A stretch of 64,000 nucleotides of DNA from Leeia aquatica. GTDB taxonomy: Bacteria; Pseudomonadota; Gammaproteobacteria; Burkholderiales; Leeiaceae. Positions 1 to 8,739 of this stretch are shown in pieces. Each line of letters begins with the position of its first letter. Position 1 is the first letter of the stretch. The stretch is from contig NZ_JABAIM010000002.1 in the NCBI RefSeq assembly GCF_012641365.1, positions 186,001-250,000 on the forward strand, written 5' to 3'. Below the pieces are notes generated by a model that was not told where the DNA came from, made no database searches, and worked only from the letters and a program-made list of their open reading frames with translations. Position numbers and translations under genes: made by a program.

Positions 1-271
1 CGACGCGCTCACGCAATTCCTTGCCCGCCTTGAAGTGGGGGACATATTTGGGTGGCACTTCCACCTTGCTGCCCGACTTCGGATTCCGTCCCGTACGGGG
101 CGGCCGGTAGTTCAGGTCAAAACTGCCAAAACCACGAATCTCGATGCGCTGGCCCTCGGCCAAGCCCTGAGCCATGGTGTCGAGGATCGCTTTGACCGCC
201 AACTCGGCATCCTTGGCGACCAGTTGCGGATAACGCATCGCGAGCTTGGCTATCAACTCGGATTTCGTCAT
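1..271 (-). CDS. ihfB: Integration host factor subunit beta (3' end beyond window)
   Basis: Beta subunit of the heterodimeric DNA-bending protein IHF, a nucleoid protein used in promoter architecture, replication and recombination. The reverse strand begins [16 protein letters not shown] and continues through the family motif GFGSF and the beta-ribbon segment with [11 protein letters not shown] that inserts into the minor groove. About 90 codons are visible; the family is about 94-105 residues, so only the last few are missing off the left edge. I take ATG at 271 because family members start MTKSELI and AGGACAGG lies just upstream; an in-frame ATG 27 nt earlier would overlap that ribosome-binding site. 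It follows rpsA with an 81-nt gap holding a strong hairpin, as in the rpsA-ihfB order of many proteobacteria. Confidence 0.95.
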   Translation of the reverse strand, partial: MTKSELIAKLAMRYPQLVAKDAELAVKAILDTMAQGLAEGQRIEIRGFGSFDLNYRPPRTGRNPKSGSKVEVPPKYVPHFKAGKELRERV

Positions 272-302
272 GTGGCCCCTGTCCTGGAAGTACTGCATCA
301 AG

Positions 303-332
303 CGCCCCAGCCTGCCTGAGCAGGCCGGGGCG
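303..332 (-). other. Strong intercistronic hairpin between rpsA and ihfB
   Basis: Read on the minus strand, a 13-bp stem (12 Watson-Crick pairs plus one G-T) closes a four-base TCAG loop (303-315 pairs with 320-332). It begins 20 nt after the rpsA stop and ends 31 nt before the ihfB start. No U-run follows, so it is not a standard intrinsic terminator; a processing or mRNA-stabilising element, or a partial terminator, fits better (inference). Confidence 0.6.
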
Positions 333-352
333 TCCGGCGTGATTGCGCTGGA

Positions 353-2062
353 TTACTCGGCGTTGCGACCGTCGAGTTTGGCCTTCAGCAGTGCGCCCAG
401 GTTGGTGGTGCCAGCGGTGCCGGAAGATTCCAGCGCCTTCATGGCTTCGGACTCATCCGACATGTCCTTGGCCTTGACCGACAGGTTGATCGAGCGGTTC
501 TTACGATCAACGTTGATGATCATGGCTTCGACTTCGTCACCTTCCTTCAGCACCGAGCGGATGTCTTCCACGCGTTCGCGGGAGACTTCGGTAGCACGCA
601 GGTAGCCTTCCACATCACCTTCCAGGACCACAACAGCACCCTTGGCGTCCAGGGACTTCACAGTACCCTTCACCACGGAGCCCTTGTCGTTGATGGCGAT
701 GTAGTTGTTGAACGGATCCCCGTCCAGCTGCTTGATGCCCATGGAGATGCGCTCGCGCTCCACGTCGATCGACAGCACCACGGCTTCCACTTCGTCGCCC
801 TTCTTGAAGGAACGAACGGCTTCTTCGCCCGGCAGGCTCCAGGACAGGTCGGACAGGTGTACCAGACCGTCGATGCCACCCGGCAGACCAATGAAGATAC
901 CGAAGTCGGTGATCGACTTGATGGTACCCTTGATCTTGTCGCCCTTCTTGTACGTGGCGGCGAAATCGTCCCACGGGTTGGACATGCATTGCTTCATGCC
1001 CAGGCTGATACGACGGCGGTCTTCGTCGATCTCGAGGATCATGACTTCGACTTCGTCGCCCAGCGACACCACCTTGGACGGGTGAACGTTCTTGTTGGTC
1101 CAGTCCATTTCGGACACGTGCACCAGACCTTCGATACCCTGTTCGATCTCAACAAATGCACCGTAGTCGGTCAGGTTGGTCACCTTGCCGAACAGGCGGG
1201 TGCTTTGCGGGTAGCGACGGGACAGACCGATCCACGGATCGTCGCCCAGCTGCTTCAGACCCAGCGAAACGCGGTTCTTCTCTTGATCGAACTTCAGCAC
1301 CTTGGCTTCGACTTCGTCGCCCACCGTCAGCACTTCGGACGGGTGCTTGACGCGGCGCCATGCCAAGTCGGTGATGTGCAGCAGACCATCGATGCCACCC
1401 AGGTCGACGAACGCACCGTAGTCGGTGATGTTCTTGACGATACCCTTGACCACTGCGCCTTCCTTCAGGTTGGCCAGCAGTGCTTGACGTTCTGCGCCTT
1501 GGCTTTCTTCCAGCACAGCGCGGCGGGAAACCACCACGTTGTTGCGCTTGCGATCCAGCTTGATGACCTTGAAGTCGATCGGCTTGCCTTCGAACGGCGT
1601 GGTGTCCTTGATCGGGCGAATGTCGACCAGCGAACCCGGCAGGAAGGCACGGATGCCGTTGATCATCACGGTCAGGCCACCCTTGACCTTGCCGCTGATC
1701 ACGCCATTCATCACCTTGTTTTCAGCCAGAGCCACTTCCAGATCCAGCCATGCTGCCAGGCGCTTGGCCTTGTCGCGGGACAGCTTGGTTTCACCGTAGC
1801 CGTTTTCCAGCGAATCAATGGCAACCTGTACGAAGTCGCCCGGCTTGACGGTCAGCTCGCCCTTGTCGTCCTTGAATTCGTCGACCGGAATCAGCGATTC
1901 GGACTTCAGACCGGCGTTCACCACCACGAAGTTGTGGTCCACGCTCACCACTTCAGCGGTGATCACTTCACCTGCGCGCATTTCCTGACGTTGCAGGCTT
2001 TCTTCGAACAGGGCGGCGAAGCTTTCCATGGAGCCCATGGCAGCAGTAGATACGTTAGACAT
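353..2062 (-). CDS. rpsA: 30S ribosomal protein S1
   Basis: Largest small-subunit ribosomal protein; it binds mRNA and helps 30S subunits start on structured or poorly Shine-Dalgarno-matched messages. The product has six consecutive S1/OB-fold repeats, at roughly residues 30-95, 115-180, 200-270, 285-355, 375-445 and 460-530, each with the typical G-x-V-x-x-I/L-x-D-F/Y-G-A-F-V pattern (for example [14 protein letters not shown]). Its 569 residues fit the family (about 557-575). I prefer ATG 2062 ([15 protein letters not shown]) because AGGT lies about 10 nt upstream; an in-frame ATG at 2086 adds eight residues but lacks a recognisable site. Neighbours are cmk upstream and ihfB downstream, the usual cmk-rpsA-ihfB order. 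The leader carries a hairpin (2114-2134), of interest because S1 is known to repress its own translation in Escherichia coli. Confidence 0.97.
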   Translation of the reverse strand: MSNVSTAAMGSMESFAALFEESLQRQEMRAGEVITAEVVSVDHNFVVVNAGLKSESLIPVDEFKDDKGELTVKPGDFVQVAIDSLENGYGETKLSRDKAKRLAAWLDLEVALAENKVMNGVISGKVKGGLTVMINGIRAFLPGSLVDIRPIKDTTPFEGKPIDFKVIKLDRKRNNVVVSRRAVLEESQGAERQALLANLKEGAVVKGIVKNITDYGAFVDLGGIDGLLHITDLAWRRVKHPSEVLTVGDEVEAKVLKFDQEKNRVSLGLKQLGDDPWIGLSRRYPQSTRLFGKVTNLTDYGAFVEIEQGIEGLVHVSEMDWTNKNVHPSKVVSLGDEVEVMILEIDEDRRRISLGMKQCMSNPWDDFAATYKKGDKIKGTIKSITDFGIFIGLPGGIDGLVHLSDLSWSLPGEEAVRSFKKGDEVEAVVLSIDVERERISMGIKQLDGDPFNNYIAINDKGSVVKGTVKSLDAKGAVVVLEGDVEGYLRATEVSRERVEDIRSVLKEGDEVEAMIINVDRKNRSINLSVKAKDMSDESEAMKALESSGTAGTTNLGALLKAKLDGRNAE

Positions 2063-2113
2063 AGAGATTGTTACCTGAGTAGCCATCTTGCGACAGCTCG
2101 TTCGTTACTCACC

Positions 2114-2134
2114 GGCTGCACCCCATGTGCAGCC
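2114..2134 (-). promoter_or_regulatory. Hairpin in the rpsA leader
   Basis: A perfect 7-bp inverted repeat (GGCTGCA at 2114-2120, TGCAGCC at 2128-2134) with a 7-nt loop lies about 50 nt upstream of the preferred rpsA start. It could be part of a structured initiation region or a weak cmk terminator; no U-run follows. Confidence 0.4.
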
Positions 2135-2191
2135 ACCTGAAAAACCGCCCCCAAGCCCGGTCAGGCGACCGTGCGCAGGTGCGGCGAAACC

Positions 2192-2866
2192 CTAGCCATG
2201 TCGAGGTTCTGATGAGCGGTATGCCCGGACCACAAAGGCGACAGCGTCGTCGATGGTCAGATGGGATGTATCGAGCAGCATCGAATCCGAATGGTGCTTC
2301 AACGGGGCTACCGCTCGGCTGCTATCGCGCGCGTCGCGGTCCATGATGTCCCGTAGAACATCCGTCAGATTAGCACCATTCCCCTTATTGATCAACTGCT
2401 TATGCCGCCGTTCCGCCCGAATCTCGGCGCTGGCGGTCAGAAAAATCTTCAGCCCGGCGTCCGGAAACACCACCGAGCCCATGTCGCGGCCATCCGCTAC
2501 CAGCCCGGGCAGCTGGCAAAAATCGCGCTGTCGCTGCAACAGCGCCTGGCGCACCCCCCCCAGCACCGAGAGCTTGCTGGCGGCCATCCCTACCCGCTCG
2601 TGGCGTATCGCGTGCGCCACATCGCTCCCGCTCAGCAGGATATGCTCGCCCTCAAAGCGCACATCCAGCGTCGCCGCCACCGCGGTCAGCCTGGGTTCAT
2701 CGTCCAGCAGGATTTCCTGGTTCAGCGCCACCAGCGCGACCAGCCGGTACAGCGAACCGGAATCCAGATAATGAAAACCGAGGGCTTGTGCGGCGCGTTG
2801 CGCTACCGTGCCCTTGCCCGAGGCCGTTGGGCCATCAATGGCAATCACCGGAATCGTCGACGTCAT
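2192..2866 (-). CDS. cmk: Cytidylate kinase
   Basis: Phosphorylates CMP and dCMP with ATP in pyrimidine salvage and turnover, in the cytoplasm. The N-terminus [20 protein letters not shown] contains the P-loop GPTASGKGT, followed by the CMP-kinase signature YLDSGSLYR and the substrate-binding [13 protein letters not shown] motif near residue 130; the lid contains RDxxDSSR. Length is 224 residues, normal for the family. I start at ATG 2866, with AAGGA 10 nt upstream; longer readings have no homology value. The start overlaps the stop of the upstream helix-hairpin-helix gene as ATGA, so translation is probably coupled. It sits upstream of rpsA, as in many proteobacteria. Confidence 0.95.
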   Translation of the reverse strand: MTSTIPVIAIDGPTASGKGTVAQRAAQALGFHYLDSGSLYRLVALVALNQEILLDDEPRLTAVAATLDVRFEGEHILLSGSDVAHAIRHERVGMAASKLSVLGGVRQALLQRQRDFCQLPGLVADGRDMGSVVFPDAGLKIFLTASAEIRAERRHKQLINKGNGANLTDVLRDIMDRDARDSSRAVAPLKHHSDSMLLDTSHLTIDDAVAFVVRAYRSSEPRHG

Positions 2867-3156
2867 GTCGGGGTGTCCTTCCAATACCACCATTTCAGCT
2901 TGGCCGGCTCCGGATGTTCGGTTTCGGCATAGTAAATGGCACAACGAAATACATACAACATGCAGCGGTCCACACGGCAGCCCTGCAGCGCACACAAGGC
3001 CTCATACAGCTGCCCGGCATCCCGCCCGCGCAGGTCAGCTACCGTATGGATGCCCAATTGCCACAAGTCCAGCGCACAGGCCGGCCCGACCCCGGGGATG
3101 ACCTGCAGGACTTTCAACGCTGCAGGGTTGACCGGGGGCGAGCGGCGTGTGGGCAT
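2863..3156 (-). CDS. Small helix-hairpin-helix protein (pathogenicity-locus/Cdd1-like)
   Basis: A 97-residue protein with a classic helix-hairpin-helix: residues about 11-45 read [19 protein letters not shown], with IPGVG as the hairpin, suggesting non-specific DNA or RNA backbone binding. The C-terminal half ([19 protein letters not shown]) is the conserved part of a small family often labelled pathogenicity locus or Cdd1; its role is unknown to me. Its ATG overlaps the argS stop by one base (TAATG) and its stop overlaps the cmk start (ATGA), so it is translationally locked between argS and cmk. No signal peptide is present, so it should be cytoplasmic. Confidence 0.75.
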   Translation of the reverse strand: MPTRRSPPVNPAALKVLQVIPGVGPACALDLWQLGIHTVADLRGRDAGQLYEALCALQGCRVDRCMLYVFRCAIYYAETEHPEPAKLKWWYWKDTPT

Positions 3157-4874
3157 TACATGGTCTCCAGCACCTCAATGCCAAGCAGGCCCAGACCAGT
3201 GCGCAGGGTATCCGCCGTCAAGCGGCACAGCTGCAAGCGGCTCTGCTGCACCGCGCCTTCGCTCTTCAGCACCGGGCAGGATTCGTAGAAGCGCATATAC
3301 TGCGCTGCCAGCTGGTACAGGTAGGCACACAGGTAATGCGGGCAACTGTCACGCGCGGTCTGGTGCAGGGTATCGGCAAACTGGGCCAGCACCAGCGCCA
3401 GCCCGCGCTCAGCAGCCTCTTGCAACTGCACCGGTGCCGCAGCATCAAATGCATCCACCTTGCGGAAGATGCTGCACACCCGCGCATAGGCGTATTGCAG
3501 ATAAGGTGCAGTATTGCCTTCAAACGCCAGCATGCTGTCCCAGTCGAATACATAGTCGCTGGTACGGTGCTTGGAGAGGTCAGCGTATTTCACCGCGCCG
3601 ATCCCTACCACCGGCGCAATGCGCCTGCGCTCGACTTCCGGCAGATCCGGGTTTTTCTCGCTGACCACCGCAAACGCCCGCTCTTCGGCTTCATCCAGCA
3701 GTTCGATCAGCTTCACCGTATCGCCAGAGCGGGTCTTGAACGGCTTGTTGTCCTTGCCCATCATGGTGCCGAAAGCCACATGCTCCAGCTGCAGGGCGGC
3801 AGGCTTCCAGCCTGCCTGCTCAGCTACGGTATACAGCTGCTGGAAATGCAGCGCCTGGCGGGCATCCACCACATAGAGACAGCGGTCCAGCTGCAGCTGC
3901 TGTACCCGGTAGCGGATCGCGGCCAGATCGGTGGTGGAATACAGATAGCCGCCATCCTTTTTCTGGATGATGTAGGCTTGGGCTTCGCCGTCGCGGCCCT
4001 TGAAGGCATCCAGATACACCACCTGCGCGCCATCGCTCTCGGTCAACAGACCTTTTGCCTTCAGCTCGGCCACCAGTACCGGCAGGTCATCGTTGTAAGC
4101 GGATTCACCACGGACATCAGCCCGCGTCAGCTGCACGCCCAGCTTCTGGTATACCGCATCACAATGGCTCATCGACACGTCTAGGAACTGTTGCCACAAA
4201 GCCAGCACCTGCGGCTCACCGGCCTGCAGCTGTACCACATACTGCCGGGCGCGGTCGGCAAACACCGGGTCCGCATCAAAGCGGACCTTGGCTTCGCGGT
4301 AGAACACTTCCAGATCACCCAGCGCCAGCTCGCTGTCACCCGCCTCGATATGCTCCAGCAGGTGGGCAATCAGCATGCCGAACTGGGTTCCCCAGTCGCC
4401 GACGTGATTTTGCCGGATCACCTGCTGCCCGAGGAAATCCAGCACCCGTGCCATGGCATCACCAATGATGGTGGAGCGCAGATGGCCAACATGCATTTCC
4501 TTGGCCAGGTTGGTGGAAGAGTACTCCACCATCACCTTTTGCGGCGGCAGCGGCTCCACCCCCAGCTTGGCATCGGCGCGAGCGCTCATCACTTGCTGGG
4601 CAAGGAAAGCAGGGGACAGGTGGATATTGATGAAGCCGGGGCCGGCAATCTCCACCTTGTCGGCAATCCCCGTCAGGTCCAGCGCATCGACCACCTGCTG
4701 CGCCAGCTGGCGCGGGTTCATTTTCAATTGCTTGGCGGCAGACATCACACCATTGGCCTGATAGTCACCAAACTCCGAGCGCGCCGCCGGTTGCAGCATG
4801 GCCTGCGCCTCCGGCGCGCCTGCGGCGGTCAGCGCAGCCTGAACCCGCTGTGAAAGCATGTGTTGCAAAGTCAT
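3156..4874 (-). CDS. argS: Arginyl-tRNA synthetase
   Basis: Class I aminoacyl-tRNA synthetase charging tRNA-Arg. Visible are the HIGH-type motif in NLAKEMHVGHLRSTIIGD near residue 120 and the loop GTMMGKDNKPFKTRSG near 370, which stands for KMSKS in this family. The N-terminal arginyl-tRNA-specific domain (residues 1-85) and the helical anticodon-binding DALR domain (last about 120 residues, with NTAPYLQYAYAR before it) are complete. At 572 residues it has normal length. I start at ATG 4874 (MTLQHMLSQRV) because AGGA lies 7 nt upstream; the upstream TTG at 4880 is less likely. It is followed by the HhH gene and cmk through overlapping codons. Its insertion between aroA and cmk departs from the simple aroA-cmk-rpsA order. 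Confidence 0.97.
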   Translation of the reverse strand: MTLQHMLSQRVQAALTAAGAPEAQAMLQPAARSEFGDYQANGVMSAAKQLKMNPRQLAQQVVDALDLTGIADKVEIAGPGFINIHLSPAFLAQQVMSARADAKLGVEPLPPQKVMVEYSSTNLAKEMHVGHLRSTIIGDAMARVLDFLGQQVIRQNHVGDWGTQFGMLIAHLLEHIEAGDSELALGDLEVFYREAKVRFDADPVFADRARQYVVQLQAGEPQVLALWQQFLDVSMSHCDAVYQKLGVQLTRADVRGESAYNDDLPVLVAELKAKGLLTESDGAQVVYLDAFKGRDGEAQAYIIQKKDGGYLYSTTDLAAIRYRVQQLQLDRCLYVVDARQALHFQQLYTVAEQAGWKPAALQLEHVAFGTMMGKDNKPFKTRSGDTVKLIELLDEAEERAFAVVSEKNPDLPEVERRRIAPVVGIGAVKYADLSKHRTSDYVFDWDSMLAFEGNTAPYLQYAYARVCSIFRKVDAFDAAAPVQLQEAAERGLALVLAQFADTLHQTARDSCPHYLCAYLYQLAAQYMRFYESCPVLKSEGAVQQSRLQLCRLTADTLRTGLGLLGIEVLETM

Positions 4875-4972
4875 GTTCAAATCCTGTCTGCAGCCGGGAT
4901 ACGGCTGCTCAATACACTGCCTGAGCCTGACGGGATAGCGCCAGACTCACCTGTCCTTGTCGTGGGATCAGG

Positions 4973-6265
4973 TCATCGTCGGATGCTGTCCAGCACCTCG
5001 AAATAGGTCGGGAAAGTCTTGGCGGTGCACTTGGGATCATTGATGCGCACCGGCACCCCACCCAGTGCCACCAGCGAGAAGCACATGGCCATGCGATGGT
5101 CATCATAGGTGTCGATCACGGCATTGGGCGTCAACGATGCGGGCGGCGTCACCCGGATATAATCCGCACCCTCCTCCACGGTGGCCCCCACTTTGCGCAG
5201 CTCGGTGGCCATGGCGGTCAGGCGGTCGGTTTCCTTGACGCGCCAGCTGGCCACATTGCGGATGGTGGTGGTGCCGTCGGCAAACAAGGCAGCCACTGCA
5301 ATGGTCATGGCCGCATCCGGAATATGATTGAGGTCGGCGTCGATTGCCTGCAAGCGACCTGATACCGGGGCCGAGGCTTCAATCCAGTTGTCACCCCAAA
5401 CGATGCGGGCCCCCATCTGTTTCAACGCTTCAGCAAAGCGCTTGTCGCCCTGAATGCTGTCGCGACCCACGCCTTCGACCCGCACCGGGCCCTTGCCGAT
5501 GGCCCCGGCAGCGAGGAAGTAGGACGCGCTCGACGCATCGCCTTCCACATGAATCACCCCCGGGCTACGGTACTGCTGCCCGGCGGGCAGGTGGAAGGCT
5601 TGCCAGCCGTCACGCTCGACCGTCACGCCGAATTTCTGCATCAGGTTGAGGGTGATTTCGATGTAGGGTTTGGAGATCAGCTCGCCTTCAACCTCAACCG
5701 TGATTGCCCGCCCGGTCAGCGGCAAGGCCATCAACAGCGCAGTCAGGAACTGGCTGGAGACATTGCCGCGTACCGAGACCTTGTCCTGCTCAACATTGAC
5801 ACCGGAGCGCAGTTGCAGCGGCGGGTAGCCCGGCGTGCCCAGATAGGTCACCTGCGCGCCCAGCGGCAGCAAGGCATCGACCAGATCACCGATCGGGCGC
5901 TCGTGCATGCGGGGTACGCCGGACAGCTGGTACTCGCCCCCCATCAGCGCCAGTGCAGCGGTCAGTGGCCGGAAAGCGGTACCGGCATTGCCCAGGAACA
6001 ATGCTGCCTGTTTGACTGGGAATGCACCTCCCGCCCCATCCACCACGAAGTCACGGCTCTTGCCCTGCTGTGCCCAATGCACGCCCAGCGCGCGCAGGGC
6101 GGTCAGCATGTGTTGCACATCGTCCGAATCCAGCAGACCACGGACTTCGGTCTGTCCTTGTGCCAGCGCAGCCAGCAGCAAGGTACGGTTTGAGATGCTT
6201 TTCGAGCCGGGCAGCTGCACGCTACCTGCTACCGCCGCAATGGGCGCGAGATCAAGACTTTCCAT
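4973..6265 (-). CDS. aroA: 3-phosphoshikimate 1-carboxyvinyltransferase (EPSP synthase)
   Basis: Sixth step of the shikimate pathway: transfers enolpyruvyl from phosphoenolpyruvate to shikimate-3-phosphate. Motifs: [18 protein letters not shown] near the N-terminus (phosphate-binding KSxSNR), [15 protein letters not shown] near residue 95 (the LxNAGTAxRxL box of the class I, glyphosate-sensitive type), and [11 protein letters not shown] near the C-terminus. 430 residues from ATG 6265; ATG 6277 is also in frame (MKFPMESL) but directly abuts its own AGGAA. The start lies inside the last codons of tyrA, so the two are translationally coupled, as expected for the common tyrA-aroA unit. Confidence 0.96.
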   Translation of the reverse strand: MESLDLAPIAAVAGSVQLPGSKSISNRTLLLAALAQGQTEVRGLLDSDDVQHMLTALRALGVHWAQQGKSRDFVVDGAGGAFPVKQAALFLGNAGTAFRPLTAALALMGGEYQLSGVPRMHERPIGDLVDALLPLGAQVTYLGTPGYPPLQLRSGVNVEQDKVSVRGNVSSQFLTALLMALPLTGRAITVEVEGELISKPYIEITLNLMQKFGVTVERDGWQAFHLPAGQQYRSPGVIHVEGDASSASYFLAAGAIGKGPVRVEGVGRDSIQGDKRFAEALKQMGARIVWGDNWIEASAPVSGRLQAIDADLNHIPDAAMTIAVAALFADGTTTIRNVASWRVKETDRLTAMATELRKVGATVEEGADYIRVTPPASLTPNAVIDTYDDHRMAMCFSLVALGGVPVRINDPKCTAKTFPTYFEVLDSIRR

Positions 6266-7223
6266 CGGGAACTTCATTTCCTGCAATGCGGTTAGAGGAG
6301 GCGGCATCCGGTAGCGGTTGCAGCGCCTGCTTTTTCTTGTCCAGCCAGGCATTGCGCGCCTGGCGTGAGGTGGCAAATACCGCCTCCAGTCCTGCAGCAT
6401 CGTGTTCCAGCAGCATCTGGCGCAAACGGAGCAATTGAGCCTGATAGGCCTCCAGCTCTTGTAACAGGGCCTCACGGTTGGCGAGGCTGATGTCGCGCCA
6501 CATCTCAGGGTGACTACTGGCGATGCGGGTAAAATCTCGAAAACCACTGGCAGCATACTGAAAAAACACCTCGCCATCCGGGCGACGGGCCAGCTCTTCC
6601 ACCAAGGCAAACGACAACAAATGCGGCAAGTGACTCACTGCCGCAAAAATCCGGTCATGCTGTGCCGGGCTCATCTCCGGCACCAGGGCACCGCACGCCT
6701 GCCACAGCTGGCGTACCCGTGCCACGGCTACTGGGCTGGACTCCGGCAAAGGCGTCAACACCACCTGTTTATGCCGGTACAAATCCGCACGGGCCGCACT
6801 GGCACCACTGAACTCGGCGCCAGCTATCGGGTGCCCCGGCACGAAATCGGCCAGCCGTTCACCCAGGTGCGCGCGGGCCAGCGCTGCCACATCGGATTTG
6901 GTGCTGCCCCCATCGGTCAGTACCGCGCCGGGCGGCAGCAAATCGCGCAGCTGGCGGAACAAGTCGCCCATCTGCCCCACGGGAGTAGACAGCAGCACCA
7001 GCTCGCTACCTTCTACCCCCTGTGCCAGCGAAGTCGTGGCCTGATCCAGTATGCCCAGTTCCAGCGCAGTATCCAGATTGGCCTGAGAGCGACCTACCCC
7101 CACCACTTCCCGCACCAGCCCGGCGGCCTTGAGGCTCAGCGCAAACGAGCCCCCAATCAGCCCCACCCCGACAATAGTCAGGCGGCGCAACGGGGCAACC
7201 GAAAGGGGCAAGGTGGCAGGCAT
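6252..7223 (-). CDS. tyrA: Prephenate dehydrogenase
   Basis: Oxidises and decarboxylates prephenate to 4-hydroxyphenylpyruvate for tyrosine synthesis. Near the N-terminus [18 protein letters not shown] is the Rossmann GxGxxGGS NAD(P)-binding motif; [22 protein letters not shown] and the [11 protein letters not shown] segment are substrate-pocket signatures. There is no chorismate mutase or ACT domain, so it is the monofunctional type. Starting at ATG 7223 gives 323 residues with GGAG 12 nt upstream; a GTG at 7262 would add 13 unconserved residues. Its 3' end overlaps aroA by 14 nt. The leader holds two mutually exclusive hairpins. Confidence 0.95.
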   Translation of the reverse strand: MPATLPLSVAPLRRLTIVGVGLIGGSFALSLKAAGLVREVVGVGRSQANLDTALELGILDQATTSLAQGVEGSELVLLSTPVGQMGDLFRQLRDLLPPGAVLTDGGSTKSDVAALARAHLGERLADFVPGHPIAGAEFSGASAARADLYRHKQVVLTPLPESSPVAVARVRQLWQACGALVPEMSPAQHDRIFAAVSHLPHLLSFALVEELARRPDGEVFFQYAASGFRDFTRIASSHPEMWRDISLANREALLQELEAYQAQLLRLRQMLLEHDAAGLEAVFATSRQARNAWLDKKKQALQPLPDAASSNRIAGNEVPDGKS

Positions 7224-7267
7224 GGCAGTGTTCAACTCCGGCGTCAGCAGTTCAGGCAACACAAGCA

Positions 7268-7297
7268 GAAAGAGCGCAGCCTGCGCTACGCTCTTTC
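7268..7297 (-). promoter_or_regulatory. Leader with two mutually exclusive hairpins upstream of tyrA
   Basis: On the minus strand a 9-bp stem (7268-7276 with 7289-7297, GAAAGAGCG/CGCTCTTTC) competes with a 6-bp inner stem (7273-7278 with 7282-7287, AGCGCA/TGCGCT) using the same bases. It lies between the candidate -10 and the tyrA start and is followed by a weak T-rich stretch. It could be the terminator of the preceding EAL gene or an attenuator-like switch. Confidence 0.4.
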
Positions 7298-7324
7298 GTC
7301 GATACGTTAGGACACACAGCAGCG

Positions 7325-7330
7325 ATTATA
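7325..7330 (-). promoter_or_regulatory. Candidate -10 box for tyrA-aroA
   Basis: A perfect TATAAT on the minus strand lies about 100 nt upstream of the tyrA ATG, just after the stop of the EAL gene. I find no good -35 hexamer 16-18 nt upstream, so this is only a partial promoter match. Confidence 0.35.
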
Positions 7331-7339
7331 ACCGGCCCG

Positions 7340-8602
7340 TCAGCCGACTGCATCCTCCCAGTCAAGGTCGCCACACAGCACCACACACTGTCCGCCGGAT
7401 TCAAACGCGATCGACAGGGTCACGCAGGCCCGGCCGGTGCTGGCCGAGAGATACGGGCGGGATACTTGCAACTCGCCGAGCGCATGCATGGCATCCCTGA
7501 AGTATGGACGGCGAATCCAGCTGGCTCCGGCGGTTTCCTGCAAGCGGTGCAACCGCGTGGTGCCAACCCGTCGGCTGTGCCCCGGCAGCCCCTCACCGAT
7601 CTGGCGGCCCTCACTGTCCAGCACAAAGCACAGCGCCGCTGCGGGCAGATCCAAGAAGCTGCCTGCGGCCACCGCCAGGGTTTGTCCATCCATCATCATC
7701 CGTGTCGGGATATGCCGGAAGGCTTCGATATAAGGTGCGAGCTTCTCGCGCTGCGCCACGCTGGTATCATGATCCAGCTGGCGGTAATCATTCCACAAGC
7801 GATCGAATACTTCGCTGCGCTCGCCAATCACCCGGATGTCAGCCTGTGGCATGCCGAAATAAAAACCCTGCACGAAATCACAGTCGGCCTGCATTGCCAC
7901 CATGGCCTGGGCATGGCTCTCGATCCCCTCAATCACCACCAGCGACCCGGCATCGTGCAGCAGGGAAACCAGACCGCGCAGCATGTTGAGTGCACGGCCA
8001 TCCTGAGCGGCACGCGCCACCAAGGATTGATCCAGCTTGACGATGTCCGGTCGCAGACGCCAGATACTGTCCAGATTGGCATTGGTCCGGCCAAACTGGC
8101 TGACCGCCAGCAAGCAGCCCAGATCACGCCACGCCATGGCAGCTTCATGCGCGGCATCCAACATATCGAGCTCCAGCCGCTCGACTTCCAGCACCAGATT
8201 GTCGGCCATCAGCCCATAACGGCTGAGCATGTCCGGCAACAGATGATGGACCAGCGCCCGGTCCACAAAACTTTCTGGCAGTACATTCAGAAACAGCCAG
8301 CTGCCACTGCCACCACCTTGACCAAAATGGGCCAGATGCAGGTCCAGGCAGGCGCAGTCCACCGCACTACTGTCATTCTCCAGCTGGGCATGCTCCAGAA
8401 ACTGGCGGGTACTTCCCCAGTGTGCCGACTGCTGTTCGACCCGCAGCAGGGCCTCAAAGCCGACGGTATGGCGGTGCGCCAGACCAAAGATGGGCTGAAA
8501 GTGGCTCTCCACCACCATGGGGAAACCCATCAGTGCCGCAAAAGGGTTCGGGCGGGTATGTTCTACAGGGTGTGTCATGGCTCTCGCGTTCATGGGCAGC
8601 AT
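7340..8602 (-). CDS. EAL-domain protein with degenerate active site
   Basis: The EAL domain (residues about 30-250) normally hydrolyses cyclic di-GMP. The signature is present (FEALLR, residues 49-54), as are an asparagine in FLNVLPES, the KLD lysine near 189 and IEGIES near 224. However, the metal-binding loop normally reading DDFGTG is SQFGRT (residues 168-173), losing both aspartates. This predicts an inactive enzyme that may still bind the nucleotide. The C-terminal 170 residues form a sensory-like domain (VLDSEGRQIGEG, WIRRPYFRDA) resembling the YkuI C-terminal or CACHE fold. No membrane segment is seen. I start at ATG 8602 because AGGA lies 5 nt upstream; ATG 8593 and 8578 are possible. 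It lies downstream of a histidine kinase on the same strand. Confidence 0.85.
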   Translation of the reverse strand: MLPMNARAMTHPVEHTRPNPFAALMGFPMVVESHFQPIFGLAHRHTVGFEALLRVEQQSAHWGSTRQFLEHAQLENDSSAVDCACLDLHLAHFGQGGGSGSWLFLNVLPESFVDRALVHHLLPDMLSRYGLMADNLVLEVERLELDMLDAAHEAAMAWRDLGCLLAVSQFGRTNANLDSIWRLRPDIVKLDQSLVARAAQDGRALNMLRGLVSLLHDAGSLVVIEGIESHAQAMVAMQADCDFVQGFYFGMPQADIRVIGERSEVFDRLWNDYRQLDHDTSVAQREKLAPYIEAFRHIPTRMMMDGQTLAVAAGSFLDLPAAALCFVLDSEGRQIGEGLPGHSRRVGTTRLHRLQETAGASWIRRPYFRDAMHALGELQVSRPYLSASTGRACVTLSIAFESGGQCVVLCGDLDWEDAVG

Positions 8603-8739
8603 CTGGATCCTGATCGTAGTATGCCCGTTGTCGGTTGCAATTCTTGTGCCCGGGATCAACCGGGCCGCAAGTCATGAAAATATCGGCAGACGCACCAGTC
8701 TGGCCCATGCACCATCGACGCTCGCACCATGCCGGCGCA

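Noticed and set aside
857-2140. A 427-codon plus-strand frame opposite rpsA
   Set aside because: Shadow of rpsA codon usage; composition rich in His, Gln and Val with no domain.
4973-6610. aroA with a 115-residue N-terminal extension
   Set aside because: The extension reads tyrA in another frame; conserved aroA begins at 6265 or 6277.
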